This document shows, in pieces, positions 1-8,541 of a DNA stretch of 64,000 nucleotides. Below the pieces are notes generated by a model. That model worked only from the letters and a program-made list of their open reading frames with translations, did not search any database and was not told the origin of the DNA. The stretch is from Ketobacter sp036337295 (GTDB lineage Bacteria; Pseudomonadota; Gammaproteobacteria; Pseudomonadales; Ketobacteraceae), in assembly GCA_036337295.1 (NCBI GenBank), contig JAYZEN010000012.1, forward strand, positions 310,001-374,000, written 5' to 3'. The position numbers and the translations under genes were made by a program. How positions within the stretch are numbered: the first letter of the stretch is position 1; every line of letters starts with the position of its first letter.

Positions 1-789
1 TATCTGAATTCCCATCATACCCATAGTGATCTGTTCACCGAACGACCAGCGGTGTATCGAGCGTTGCTGGGGGCGCACTATTTTGATGATGGCGTCCGTA
101 TGAACGTGCTGTTGCCGACACCGTTCTACTGGCGTATGGGTGTGGAAGCGTTCAATGGCCGTCTGTTGACTGGTGGCGAAAGCACTGATGACATCGGCGT
201 ATATACGCTTAACTCACGTTGGGGTGGAGATTTTTTGGGGTCGAACAGTTGGCAGTTGGGGGTGTCATGGCTCAAAAACTGGCACGATCCGGTGGAAGAA
301 GCCGAGGATCATGATGATGGCGAGGATGGGCATGATCCTGACGGGCACGCTCACTCTCATGACGCAGCCTACAGTGGTGAGAACATGTTCATAGCCGATG
401 CTGTTTGGAAATGGGCGCCCCATGGCAATGCCCAACTTGGTCAACTGATCTTGGCAGGTGAATATTTTTATGTGGATGACTTGAATGAGTATGCCACCGA
501 TGATGATTTCAATGAAGGTTGGTACGCGTCGGTGGTGTATCGTTTCAATCCTCGATGGTCCGCTGGTGTGCGCTACGGCAATGTGGAGTTGAAAGAAATT
601 CATGGAGATCACTTTCATGATCAGCAATTGGAGGAGGGCAACGTGATGCTGGCGTGGTCGCCATCCCATTTCTCTACGGTTCGTTTGCAATACACCAATC
701 AACAGGGCGAGGGGTTCGATGAACTCAACGATGCCATCACGCTACAGTATGTAATGTCATTAGGAGCGCACGGTGCTCATGAATTTTAA
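1..789 (+). CDS. Zinc-cluster outer-membrane beta-barrel protein (5' truncated)
   Basis: The reading frame is open from base 1, so the N-terminus lies outside the window. The visible 262 codons alternate hydrophobic and polar residues, are rich in aromatic residues and end in Phe, as outer-membrane barrels do. An acidic, His-rich segment at about 289-363 (many Asp, Glu and His, including HAHSHD) looks like a metal-binding surface loop. The gene overlaps the ZnuA-like gene and shares a strand with a CobW GTPase and Zur, so a role in zinc passage or capture at the outer membrane is likely. I do not recognise a named family; it could be a porin or the end of a larger receptor. The product class is inferred from composition and context. 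Confidence 0.6.
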   Translation, partial: YLNSHHTHSDLFTERPAVYRALLGAHYFDDGVRMNVLLPTPFYWRMGVEAFNGRLLTGGESTDDIGVYTLNSRWGGDFLGSNSWQLGVSWLKNWHDPVEEAEDHDDGEDGHDPDGHAHSHDAAYSGENMFIADAVWKWAPHGNAQLGQLILAGEYFYVDDLNEYATDDDFNEGWYASVVYRFNPRWSAGVRYGNVELKEIHGDHFHDQQLEEGNVMLAWSPSHFSTVRLQYTNQQGEGFDELNDAITLQYVMSLGAHGAHEF

Positions 790-1684
790 AGCAATGCCAG
801 TGCTGTTGTTTTTCATATCCTGGCTGGGTGTCGCCCCCGCTGCGGCCAACCTTGAGGTGCTGACCTGCGAACCGGAATGGGCAGCATTGGCCCAGGCGCT
901 GGGGGGTGATAAAGTGAAGGCTGAATCGGCTACCACTGCGTTTCAGGACCCGCACCATATCGAGGCGCGCCCGTCCCTGATTGTCAAGGCGCGCCGAGCG
1001 GATATGTTGTTCTGTACAGGCGCTGAACTGGAGGTGGGTTGGCTGCCCCTGCTATTACAGAAGTCTACCAACGCAAAAATCCAACCTGATCAATCAGGTT
1101 ATTTTCTGGCGGCAGAGCAAGTCGACCTCATCGAAAAGCCTGTCAGTGTTGACCGTAGTCAGGGCGACGTGCATGCAGACGGTAACCCACATGTGCACTG
1201 GGACCCTTACCGTTTGCTGACGATCGCTGTGGCATTCCGGGATCGCCTGCAAGTGATCGACCCTGAGAATGACGATTACTATCAGCGTCGCTACGAAGCG
1301 TTTGCGTCTCGCTGGAGCGATGCGATCACCGGATGGGAGGCTAGGGCAGCATCTCTGCAAGGCGTCAAGGTCTTCGTTCATCATAAAAACTGGAGCTATC
1401 TGTTGGATTGGCTCAAGGTGGAGGCAGTAGGTGACCTGGAACCCAAACCCGGTATTCCCCCGACCGGTGCCCACTTGTCCAGGTTGCTCAACACGTACAA
1501 GCACAGTGCTCCGATGATGACGCTGATCGCTAACTACCAGGACGACAAAGGTGCATTGTGGCTACGTGATCGTGCTGGGATTCCTGTCGTCAGTTTGCCC
1601 TTTACTGTAGGCGGTAGCGAAACATCAACGGATTTATTCACCCTTTACGATGATGTACTGACTCAATTATTGGCAGTACCATAG
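773..1684 (+). CDS. znuA: Metal (zinc) ABC transporter substrate-binding protein, ZnuA-like
   Basis: A periplasmic cluster A-I (ZnuA/TroA) solute-binding protein of about 300 residues. A signal peptide (hydrophobic core VLLFFISWLGVAPAAA) precedes the mature protein. Candidate metal ligands lie in DPHHIEARPS (near residue 60), NPHVHWDPY (His140/His142) and FVHHKNW (near 203). The long acidic His loop of classical ZnuA is absent or very short. The start is either GTG 773, 6 bases after AGGAG at 762-766, or ATG 779, 12 bases after it; both overlap the end of the upstream gene. ZnuB and ZnuC are not in the window and may lie upstream. Zinc rather than manganese is inferred from the nearby Zur and CobW genes. 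Confidence 0.85.
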   Translation: MLMNFKAMPVLLFFISWLGVAPAAANLEVLTCEPEWAALAQALGGDKVKAESATTAFQDPHHIEARPSLIVKARRADMLFCTGAELEVGWLPLLLQKSTNAKIQPDQSGYFLAAEQVDLIEKPVSVDRSQGDVHADGNPHVHWDPYRLLTIAVAFRDRLQVIDPENDDYYQRRYEAFASRWSDAITGWEARAASLQGVKVFVHHKNWSYLLDWLKVEAVGDLEPKPGIPPTGAHLSRLLNTYKHSAPMMTLIANYQDDKGALWLRDRAGIPVVSLPFTVGGSETSTDLFTLYDDVLTQLLAVP

Positions 1685-1724
1685 GCGTCCAGGCAGTATT
1701 GTCAGTAAAGGAGCCACCCCAGCC

Positions 1725-2777
1725 ATGACAAGTTCAACCGGGAACCCGCAGATCGTGCGGGTTCCCACCCATGTGATTACCGGCTTTCTGGGGGTTGGCA
1801 AAACCTCCGCGATACTTCACTTGCTGAGAAACAAACCTGCCTCGGAACGTTGGGCCGTGTTGGTTAACGAATTTGGTGAGATCGGGGTCGATGGTGAGTT
1901 GTTCCAGGGGCAGTACACGGAGCAGGGCGGTGTATTTGTTCGCGAGTTGCCGGGTGGTTGCATGTGCTGCGCGGCGGGCGTGCCCATGCAGGTGGTACTC
2001 AACCAGCTGCTGGCTCGTGCCAGGCCGGATCGATTGCTGATTGAACCTACGGGATTGGGGCATCCGGCAGAGGTGGTTGAAGTGCTTACAGGGGATCATT
2101 ATCACGAGGTCTTGGCCCTGCAGAAGGTGGTCACTCTGGTGGATGCACGCAAGCTCAAGGACGAGCGCTACACCGGGCATGAAACCTTCAATCAGCAAAT
2201 TTCCATTGCAGACCTGATCGTCGGCAACAAGCGCGATCTCTATCAGCCTGAGGATGAGGCAGCATTGGAACGATACGCCAGGCTGCATGGAAAGCATGGT
2301 GTAACTGTGTTGTTTACTGAGCAGGGAGTAATGGATCTGTCCTGGTTGGAGGGGCGCGCGTCCAGGTCGTTGACATCCTGTGGTCACAGCCATAACGCCG
2401 AAATTCATCTTCATGCTGAGCCTGGCCCGAGTACCAGGCACGCAGGAAATGAGGATGACCTTCTGCCCAAGAAGATCTTCCCGGCATTTCAAATCGCTTC
2501 CACCATCAATGAAGGCGCGGGATATAGCAGCATCGGTTGGCGTTTCCCACAGGAGCTTAGGTTTGATTACAAGAAGTTATACTTGTTTTTAAGTGGAATG
2601 AAAGTCGAGCGCATGAAGGCGGTGTTCATTACTGACCGAGGACAGTTTGGCTTCAATCTCACTCTGGACGCGCTGTCTCAGCATCAGCTGGATGGGTGTA
2701 CCGAAAGTCGTGTTGAAATCATCAACGATACGCTTGATGCGGAGTGGGAGCGAGCGTTGTTGGATTGCCTTATTTAG
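1725..2777 (+). CDS. CobW/G3E-family GTPase, putative zinc metallochaperone
   Basis: A cytosolic G3E P-loop GTPase of the CobW/COG0523 group. The Walker A motif GFLGVGKTS is at about residues 20-28, the family metal-binding CxCC motif (GGCMCC) at about 80-85, and a guanine-specificity NKRD at about 168-171. A His-rich linker (CGHSHNAEIHLHAE) and a CobW C-terminal domain follow. Zinc-induced members (ZigA, YeiR, ZNG1) move zinc to client enzymes during starvation, and the location just before zur supports that role. A cobalt role cannot be excluded because a B12-controlled gene lies 1 kb downstream. An AAAGGAG-like ribosome site at about 1707-1713 supports ATG 1725. Confidence 0.85.
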   Translation: MTSSTGNPQIVRVPTHVITGFLGVGKTSAILHLLRNKPASERWAVLVNEFGEIGVDGELFQGQYTEQGGVFVRELPGGCMCCAAGVPMQVVLNQLLARARPDRLLIEPTGLGHPAEVVEVLTGDHYHEVLALQKVVTLVDARKLKDERYTGHETFNQQISIADLIVGNKRDLYQPEDEAALERYARLHGKHGVTVLFTEQGVMDLSWLEGRASRSLTSCGHSHNAEIHLHAEPGPSTRHAGNEDDLLPKKIFPAFQIASTINEGAGYSSIGWRFPQELRFDYKKLYLFLSGMKVERMKAVFITDRGQFGFNLTLDALSQHQLDGCTESRVEIINDTLDAEWERALLDCLI

Positions 2778-2840
2778 GCCGGCTCCAGTGCTTCTGGAAA
2801 GTTTCGTTTCATCCAGATGTGAGCTATATTATCGCCATGA

Positions 2841-2857
2841 ACGATACGCTATATCGT
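2841..2857. promoter_or_regulatory. Inverted repeat upstream of zur (candidate operator)
   Basis: ACGATA and TATCGT form a perfect inverted repeat around a 5-base spacer, 53 bp before the zur start codon. It resembles the two-fold AT-rich sites bound by Fur-family dimers, but it is not a clear match to the enterobacterial Zur box. Autoregulation by Zur is an inference only. Confidence 0.25.
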
Positions 2858-2909
2858 GAACTGGAGCATCCTCGCAATGGGTAGCCCTGCTTGTAGATGG
2901 GAATGAGGA

Positions 2910-3374
2910 ATGAATAAGGCCAAGTTAAAAAAAACACTGAATCGTGCTGAAGAACATTGTCGGGAGCATGGAACGCGATTTACCGAAAAGCGCAAACACA
3001 TTTTGCAGTTGTTATTGCAATCTGAGGTGCCGTTGTCTGCCTATGAACTGGCAACACATTACCAGAGTGCCTTCGGCGAAACGATACCGGCCATGTCTGT
3101 GTATCGTATTTTGGACTTTTTGATGGCTGAAACGCTGGTGCATAAGCTGAATTCTGCCAACAAATACACGGCCTGTGAGCACATAACCTGTGATCATCAA
3201 CATGAAGTTCCTCAGTTCCTGATTTGTGAGCGTTGTCAGAATGTTAAGGAGGTTGGCATTGAGCCCAGTATCATTGCTGCCCTGGCAGACGAAATTGAGC
3301 GCGCCGGTTACCATCTCACCCAACCTCAGATTGAACTGCATTGCTTGTGCGAGCGCTGCTTTAGTGCATCGTAG
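2910..3374 (+). CDS. zur: Zinc uptake regulator Zur (Fur family)
   Basis: A 154-residue Fur-family repressor. The winged-helix part carries FTEKRKHILQLLL and MSVYRILDFL. The dimerisation part contains the structural-zinc cysteines as CERC (ICERCQNV) and a terminal CLCERC, and a CEHITCDHQHE segment with regulatory-site His and Cys residues. Conserved Zur-type features rather than Fur-type (no Fur-like HHDH), together with zinc genes immediately upstream, point to Zur. It would repress zinc uptake genes when Zn is replete. The 132 bp upstream contains an inverted repeat. The family call is firm; zinc specificity relies on both motifs and context. Confidence 0.9.
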   Translation: MNKAKLKKTLNRAEEHCREHGTRFTEKRKHILQLLLQSEVPLSAYELATHYQSAFGETIPAMSVYRILDFLMAETLVHKLNSANKYTACEHITCDHQHEVPQFLICERCQNVKEVGIEPSIIAALADEIERAGYHLTQPQIELHCLCERCFSAS

Positions 3375-3450
3375 TCTTTCCCCTGCTACCCATACCAGCC
3401 AACCGCTAATTCATTGACAGCGCATCGGCAAAGCTCTATAACGTTGTCCA

Positions 3451-3576
3451 CGATCTCGGCTGGTTGGACTATCACTGTCTGACCCGACCAAGGAACCCGG
3501 TGTGAATCCGGGGCTGTACCCGCAACTGTTATTGCAGAGTCAACGCTGCATAAGCCAGATACTTGGAGCCAGATCG
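3451..3576 (+). promoter_or_regulatory. Cobalamin (B12) riboswitch aptamer
   Basis: The core at about 3490-3530 matches the conserved cobalamin aptamer string (AACCCGGTGTGAATCCGGGG followed by CTGTACCCGCAACTGT). A B12-box-like AAGCCAGATACTTGG lies at 3552-3566. A closing P1 stem can be drawn: CGATCTCGGCT at 3451-3461 pairs with AGCCAGATCG at 3567-3576, with one bulge. The rest of the 323-base gap between zur and the CobN-like gene is expression platform. Adenosyl- or methylcobalamin binding would be expected to turn the downstream genes off. Confidence 0.93.
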
Positions 3577-3661
3577 ATAACTGTTACATCACCGGGCGGG
3601 AAAACCTGGTACTGGACAGCCGAATTTTTCATGCTCCCCTTCCGGCTTCAGTACGGCAATC

Positions 3662-3690
3662 CCTTAAGGTCTGAATTGGTTTCCTTGAGG
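3662..3690 (+). promoter_or_regulatory. Riboswitch expression platform: ribosome-site-sequestering hairpin
   Basis: CCTTAAGG at 3662-3669 can pair over 8 bp (one G-U) with CCTTGAGG at 3683-3690, around a 13-base loop. The second arm contains GAGG, the Shine-Dalgarno sequence 7 bases before ATG 3698. This suggests control of translation initiation rather than termination; no U-tract terminator is visible in the leader. Confidence 0.5.
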
Positions 3691-3697
3691 CACAACC

Positions 3698-6600
3698 ATG
3701 CGCATCTTTTTCTACCTCAGTATGCTGACCGGCATGCTCTTTCACGCCAGCAGCCTGTTGGCAGCAACCGCCGATACCCACTTGTTGATGCTGGTTTCAC
3801 AGCGCAATGCGGAAACCGTCGCAGCGGCAAGTCAGCGCTTTCTGCAACAGTATCCGGATGTAGAGGTGCAGGCGCGCACCGATACCCAATGGCTGGAAAT
3901 GACCGTCCAGCAGCGTCGTGAGTTGATGAGCAATTCCCGGGTGATTGTGGCGGCGGGGTTGTTCGGGGCCATCGTCAGCGAGTTTGCCAGCGACGTGCAG
4001 CGCGTGCAGCCGGCCACGCTGTTGGTGTTCAACAGTGATCATCGTCTGGTGCGCCTGAGTCGTCAGCAAGGTGCACTCTTGTTTAATGACCGCAAGTTGG
4101 TGGAAACACTCTCGGCCCTGCGGGCGGATGAGGATCTCGGCACCTGGCTGGCACCGCTGTTGAAGCAGTATCCCCATCAGCGGACATGGCTGACGGCCCG
4201 CAGTTACTGGCAGGGTGGCGGGGCTGATAACGTCGTTCGTCTGTGGGGCTGGATGGCACACCAGGCCGGAGCCGCGGTAACGGTGGAACCCGCCCAGGCG
4301 CAGCCGTCATTACAATGGTGGTACGGAAACGAATATCACCGCCACCTGCCGGTGCTGTCTGAGCAACCTGTGGTGGTGATCCTGGATCACGCCGGCGAAG
4401 ACCGCCCCGGCGACACCGAGCTGTTGCGCACTTTGTGTGAAGTAGCAGAAAACCAGGGTGAACTGCAATGCCTGGTGGGGCTGGCGGCCTGGGGAGAGGC
4501 CAGTGTCACCGCGCTGGAGCAGTTGCAGGGCGTGGCCTCGCAGCTGGTGGCGCTGGTGATGTTGCAGGATTTTGTCATGGGAGGCGGCGAAGGCCGTGAG
4601 CAGGCCACGAACCTGTTGAGTGCATTGAACATTCCGGTGATGAAGGCCATCAAGTTGCGTGACCGCACCCAGAGCCAGTGGCAGCTGTCGGCGGATGGCC
4701 TGGCGGCGGACAAAGTGTATTACCAGGTTTCCATGCCGGAAATGCAGGGGGCGAGTCAGCCGCTGGTGGTGGCCACCGCCGGTCAGCAACAGGCCGATCC
4801 GGTGAGTGGGATTCGCATCCAACCCCTGGCCAGCGATCAGGACGGCATCACATCTCTGATGGCCCGGGTTGCTCGCTGGCAGCGCCTGCAGTCACTGGCC
4901 AATGGGGAAAAGCGGGTGGCCATCGTGTATTACAACCATCCGCCCGGGCGTCACAACATTGGTGCCGACAATCTGGATGTGCCCGCCACGCTCTGGCATC
5001 TGCTCAATGCCATGCAACAGGCGGGTTACCACACCGGTACCCTGCCGCCGTCACAGGCTGCATTATTGGACGACATGCAGGCCCGCGGTGTGAATCTGCC
5101 GAACGATGCCAGCGCATTGCGCAAGATGAGCACGCAGATCACTCGCCTGGCGCCGGAGCAATATCAACGCTATTTTGACAGCCTGCCGGACACCGTGAAA
5201 AAAGAGATGATCCACGGGCCGTTCGGCCTGTTGCACGAACAGTTGCGGGCAGCACTGGCCGCCGGTCAACCGCAGCTGGCCCAGGCCAATCTGGATCACA
5301 CATTGGAGGAAATGCTGCACCTGCTGGAAGGGGTGGATCACAAGGGCCGCACGCGGGCCCTGGATTTGTTGGGTCAGCTGGAGGATTGCTACCAGCGCAG
5401 TATCGATGACGCCGCCACAAACTGTTGGGCGCAGGCGGAAAAAATCATGATGGCACTGCAGCAAACCGGCATTGAAGGGTTGGGTGGTTGGGGCAAAGCC
5501 CCCGGCAATGTGATGGTTTACCAGGGCGAGATCCTGTTGCCCGGTCTGCAGTACGGCAATGTCTTCATCAGCCCGCAACCGCCCCGGGGCTGGGAGATCA
5601 ATGAAGAACTGCTGCATGCCAACCTGGCGTTTCCGCCACCCCATCAATACCTGGCCTATTACCATTACCTGCGGGACCACTTCAAAGCGGATGTGATCGT
5701 CCATGTGGGACGTCACTCCACTTACGAATTTCTGCCCCGTCGTTCCGTGGGCTTGGCAACGGACGATTATTCCCGCCTGATCGCGGCGGATATTCCCGGG
5801 GTTTATCCCTATATTGTTGACGGTGTGGGTGAAGGCATCCAGGCCAAGCGTCGTGGCTTGGCGGTGATGGTGGATCATTTGACACCCCCTCTGCAGAGCA
5901 CCCCGTTGTATGACGAGCTGCTGCAACTGCGGCAATTGGTGGAGAGTTTTGAAGCCCATCACGGCAGCGACAACGAGGCGCTGACCCAACGCCTGGTGCA
6001 GCAGATCCGCCAGAAGGTGGACGCGTTGGAATTAAAGGATGAGTTGGCCCAGGCCATGTCGGCAGAATTGTCGGTGATGGGCATCGGTTTTGATGAGGTG
6101 GACGATGACATGCTGGTGCATGAGGTGGGCCACTACCTCACGGATCTGCAGGAACGCTTTATGCCCATGGGATTGCACGTGTTCGGCCGCGACTGGAAAG
6201 CGCCGGCGTTGGACATGATGCTTACTTCCATGGCGCCGTCCACAGCGGATGAAAAACAGGATTGGCAACGCCTGCTGCAACAGTCTCCCGCCAACGAATT
6301 GAGTGCCTTTTTAAACGGGTTGAACGGTCGCTATGTGCAGCCCGGCAAGGGTAACGATCCTATACGCAGTCCCGAAAGCCTGCCCACCGGCCGCAACTTT
6401 TACGCGCTGGACAACAGCCTGATACCGAGCCCGGTGGCCTGGGAACTGGGGCAGGGCATGGCCCGGGATGCCCGCGCCAACAATTCCCAGCAGCCGGACA
6501 AGCGCGAGGCGCAAGTGCTGTGGGCGTCGGATGTGGTGCGGGATGAAGGGGTGATGATCGCCTTCGCCCTGGACATGCTGGGGGTGGAACCGGTGTGGAA

Positions 6601-7993
6601 CAGCCGGGGGCTGGTGGAAGGCCTGCGCCTGCAAACCCTGGCAGAGGACCGGGTGCGGCGCGATATGGTGTTCACCACGTCCGGTTTGTTTCGGGATCTG
6701 TACGCGCGCCAGATGCGGTTGCTGGACCAGGCCGTGCTGATGGCGCTGGATGCGTCAGCAAAGCGCATAGTGGCGGAGCATCCGGCCCTGACCCAAACCC
6801 TGCAGCTGGCACTGGAACCCCTGGGCAAGCTGCGACAACCCGGCAATGAGTCCCTGCAGCAGAATCAGCTGGCGGCGCACTGGGTGAAAGACAGCCGTGA
6901 GTGGCTGGCCCGGGGCCGTACTCCCGAGCAGGCAGCGCTGCTGTCCACCCTGCGGGTGTTCGGTGATGCCCCGGGCAGTTATGGCGCCGGCATTAACCGT
7001 CTGGTGGAGCGTTCCGGTGCTTGGCAGCAACGGCAGCAACTGGCGGATGTGTACCTGCGGCGCCTGGGCCACGGTTTTAACCAGCAGCACTTTGGCACCG
7101 CCGCCCAGGGCGCGTTCCGGCATGTGCTGGCGGACGTGGAAAATACCTATTTCGGTCGTTCCAGCAATCTGTACGGCTTGATCGACAATAACGATGCGTT
7201 TGATTATCTGGGGGGCTTGAGCCTGGCGGTGGAAACCCTCACCGGCACCGCCCCCAATAATTTCGTCATCAATCACGCGGACCCGGAGCGGGTGGTCACC
7301 CAGCCCCTGGGGGTGGCATTACGTCAGGAGCTGCGGGGGCGTTTCCTCAATCCACAATGGCTCACCGGCCTGATGGATCATGGCTACGCCGGCGCCAGAA
7401 CCATGGGCAATGAGTTCCTCGAGTACCTGTGGGGCTGGCAGGTGACCAACCCTACCCTGGTGGGGGACTGGGCCTGGCAGGAAGTGAAAGAGGTGTATCT
7501 GGACGACCGCTATGATCTGGGTCTGGATCAGTTTCTGGAGCAGGGGCACAACGCCCATGTCAAATCCAACATGCTGGCCATCATGCTGGTGGCGGTGAAC
7601 AAGGGCTTCTGGCAGGCGGAAGACACCACGGTGCAGCAGCTGGCCCGGGATTTTGCCCGCCTGGTGGTGGCGAACGGATTGCCGGGCAGCGGGCATACCG
7701 ATCCCGATCATCCCATGCTGCCCTGGCTGGAAAGGTTCCTCGCGCCGGAGCAATGGCAGGAATTCAACGCCGTAGTGGAGGCCGCGCGCCTGCAGCAGCC
7801 AGTGCCGGCGGAAATCCACCGCGTCACCGAGATCACGCTGGATACGGCGGCGGATGCCAACATCGATGCCGGGTCGGCAAGCCAAGTGGAAGAAGCGCTT
7901 TCCTCAGCGCCGGTGCAGGCGGTTTTGATTGCGTTGGCCCTGCTGATGATCGGCGTGATGCTGATGGGCTTCCGCCGCAGTTGGCGGGTGTAA
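3698..7993 (+). CDS. cobN: Exported, membrane-anchored CobN-like chelatase (cobaltochelatase CobN family)
   Basis: A 1431-residue CobN/BchH/HmuS-family protein. Family blocks are visible: PGRHNIGADNLDVPA near 416, GKAPGNVMVYQGE near 598, HVGRHSTYEFLPRR near 668 and EGIQAKRRG near 710. Unlike cytosolic CobN, it begins with a signal peptide (about 1-24, ending SLLAATA) and ends with a membrane helix (about 1404-1426) followed by a short basic tail, so the catalytic part should face the periplasm. No CobS/CobT or ChlI/ChlD AAA partners are present. Instead an ExbB-like channel and a DUF2149 gene follow, as in Bacteroidota hmuS operons. A B12 riboswitch controls it. The substrate (Co into corrin, Co out of corrinoid, or haem/Fe) is unknown. 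Confidence 0.88.
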   Translation: MRIFFYLSMLTGMLFHASSLLAATADTHLLMLVSQRNAETVAAASQRFLQQYPDVEVQARTDTQWLEMTVQQRRELMSNSRVIVAAGLFGAIVSEFASDVQRVQPATLLVFNSDHRLVRLSRQQGALLFNDRKLVETLSALRADEDLGTWLAPLLKQYPHQRTWLTARSYWQGGGADNVVRLWGWMAHQAGAAVTVEPAQAQPSLQWWYGNEYHRHLPVLSEQPVVVILDHAGEDRPGDTELLRTLCEVAENQGELQCLVGLAAWGEASVTALEQLQGVASQLVALVMLQDFVMGGGEGREQATNLLSALNIPVMKAIKLRDRTQSQWQLSADGLAADKVYYQVSMPEMQGASQPLVVATAGQQQADPVSGIRIQPLASDQDGITSLMARVARWQRLQSLANGEKRVAIVYYNHPPGRHNIGADNLDVPATLWHLLNAMQQAGYHTGTLPPSQAALLDDMQARGVNLPNDASALRKMSTQITRLAPEQYQRYFDSLPDTVKKEMIHGPFGLLHEQLRAALAAGQPQLAQANLDHTLEEMLHLLEGVDHKGRTRALDLLGQLEDCYQRSIDDAATNCWAQAEKIMMALQQTGIEGLGGWGKAPGNVMVYQGEILLPGLQYGNVFISPQPPRGWEINEELLHANLAFPPPHQYLAYYHYLRDHFKADVIVHVGRHSTYEFLPRRSVGLATDDYSRLIAADIPGVYPYIVDGVGEGIQAKRRGLAVMVDHLTPPLQSTPLYDELLQLRQLVESFEAHHGSDNEALTQRLVQQIRQKVDALELKDELAQAMSAELSVMGIGFDEVDDDMLVHEVGHYLTDLQERFMPMGLHVFGRDWKAPALDMMLTSMAPSTADEKQDWQRLLQQSPANELSAFLNGLNGRYVQPGKGNDPIRSPESLPTGRNFYALDNSLIPSPVAWELGQGMARDARANNSQQPDKREAQVLWASDVVRDEGVMIAFALDMLGVEPVWNSRGLVEGLRLQTLAEDRVRRDMVFTTSGLFRDLYARQMRLLDQAVLMALDASAKRIVAEHPALTQTLQLALEPLGKLRQPGNESLQQNQLAAHWVKDSREWLARGRTPEQAALLSTLRVFGDAPGSYGAGINRLVERSGAWQQRQQLADVYLRRLGHGFNQQHFGTAAQGAFRHVLADVENTYFGRSSNLYGLIDNNDAFDYLGGLSLAVETLTGTAPNNFVINHADPERVVTQPLGVALRQELRGRFLNPQWLTGLMDHGYAGARTMGNEFLEYLWGWQVTNPTLVGDWAWQEVKEVYLDDRYDLGLDQFLEQGHNAHVKSNMLAIMLVAVNKGFWQAEDTTVQQLARDFARLVVANGLPGSGHTDPDHPMLPWLERFLAPEQWQEFNAVVEAARLQQPVPAEIHRVTEITLDTAADANIDAGSASQVEEALSSAPVQAVLIALALLMIGVMLMGFRRSWRV

Positions 7994-8027
7994 CCGTAGA
8001 TACGCAGAGGCGATCGCCTTGATAACC

Positions 8028-8075
8028 ACTAAGACAATCACCAAGACAATCACGAAGACAACCACGAAGACAACC
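8028..8075 (+). repeat. Four tandem 12-bp repeats
   Basis: Four units (ACTAAGACAATC, ACCAAGACAATC, then ACGAAGACAACC twice) lie in the 98-base gap between the CobN-like and ExbB-like genes, ending just before the ribosome site GAGG at about 8082. The array can be read without stops in one frame, but that frame runs into the ExbB-like gene out of phase, so it is unlikely to be coding. Confidence 0.9.
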
Positions 8076-8091
8076 ACAAGTGAGGTAAACC

Positions 8092-8541
8092 ATGGTTCAC
8101 GGAATGGCATTGGGCATTTTGCACCATCTCGTCAGTTGGCTGCTGTATCCGGTTCTGGCGGCGTTGGCGGTGTGTCTGCTGGCGGTGTTATGGGAAACCG
8201 GCGCTGCCCTGGGGGAAAAGTTCGGCGCGTTGCAACGTCTGCAGGGCCGTGGGGTGGAAGGTTTTGAACGTTATGCCCTGGGCCGCCTGGAACGGGTGGA
8301 TTTGCTGGCCCGTTGCGGCCCCATCCTGGGCCTGATGGGCACCCTGATTCCCCTCGGGCCGGGGTTGTCTGCCCTGGGCAGCGGCGACATCGAAATTCTG
8401 GCCACCGCCATGACAGTGGCCTTTGACACCACCGTGCTGGGCTTGCTGATCGGATTGGTGGGTTATGGCCTGGGCCGCGTGCGACGGCGTTGGTACGAAA
8501 CCTGTCTGCAGCAGCTGGAGCAGGGGCGTCACTATGGCTGA
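8092..8541 (+). CDS. MotA/TolQ/ExbB-like proton channel partner of the CobN-like chelatase
   Basis: A 149-residue inner-membrane protein with three hydrophobic segments: about 10-35, a Gly-rich one near 78-100 (CGPILGLMGTLIPLGPG) and about 112-133 (DTTVLGLLIGLVGYGLG). The second and third correspond to the pore-lining helices of TolQ/ExbB. It is shorter than true ExbB. It overlaps the DUF2149 gene by 8 bases (ATGGCTGA), so the two are translationally coupled. In Bacteroidota hmu operons the same trio occurs (HmuS, an ExbB-like protein and DUF2149). Its likely role is to feed proton motive force to the anchored chelatase; this is inferred from family and context. Confidence 0.82.
   Translation: MVHGMALGILHHLVSWLLYPVLAALAVCLLAVLWETGAALGEKFGALQRLQGRGVEGFERYALGRLERVDLLARCGPILGLMGTLIPLGPGLSALGSGDIEILATAMTVAFDTTVLGLLIGLVGYGLGRVRRRWYETCLQQLEQGRHYG

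Noticed and set aside
2778..2909. Classical enterobacterial Zur box before zur
   Set aside because: I found an inverted repeat but not the consensus, so only a low-confidence operator is listed.
3502..3921. 139-codon frame starting inside the cobalamin aptamer
   Set aside because: It begins in the riboswitch core and runs out of frame into the CobN-like gene; not a protein gene.
8028..8075. Possible CRISPR array
   Set aside because: Units are contiguous 12-mers with no spacers and no cas genes nearby.
8019..8267. Frame translating the 12-bp repeats as a Thr-Lys-Thr-Ile type peptide
   Set aside because: Non-ATG start, runs out of frame through the ExbB-like gene, and is explained by the tandem repeat.
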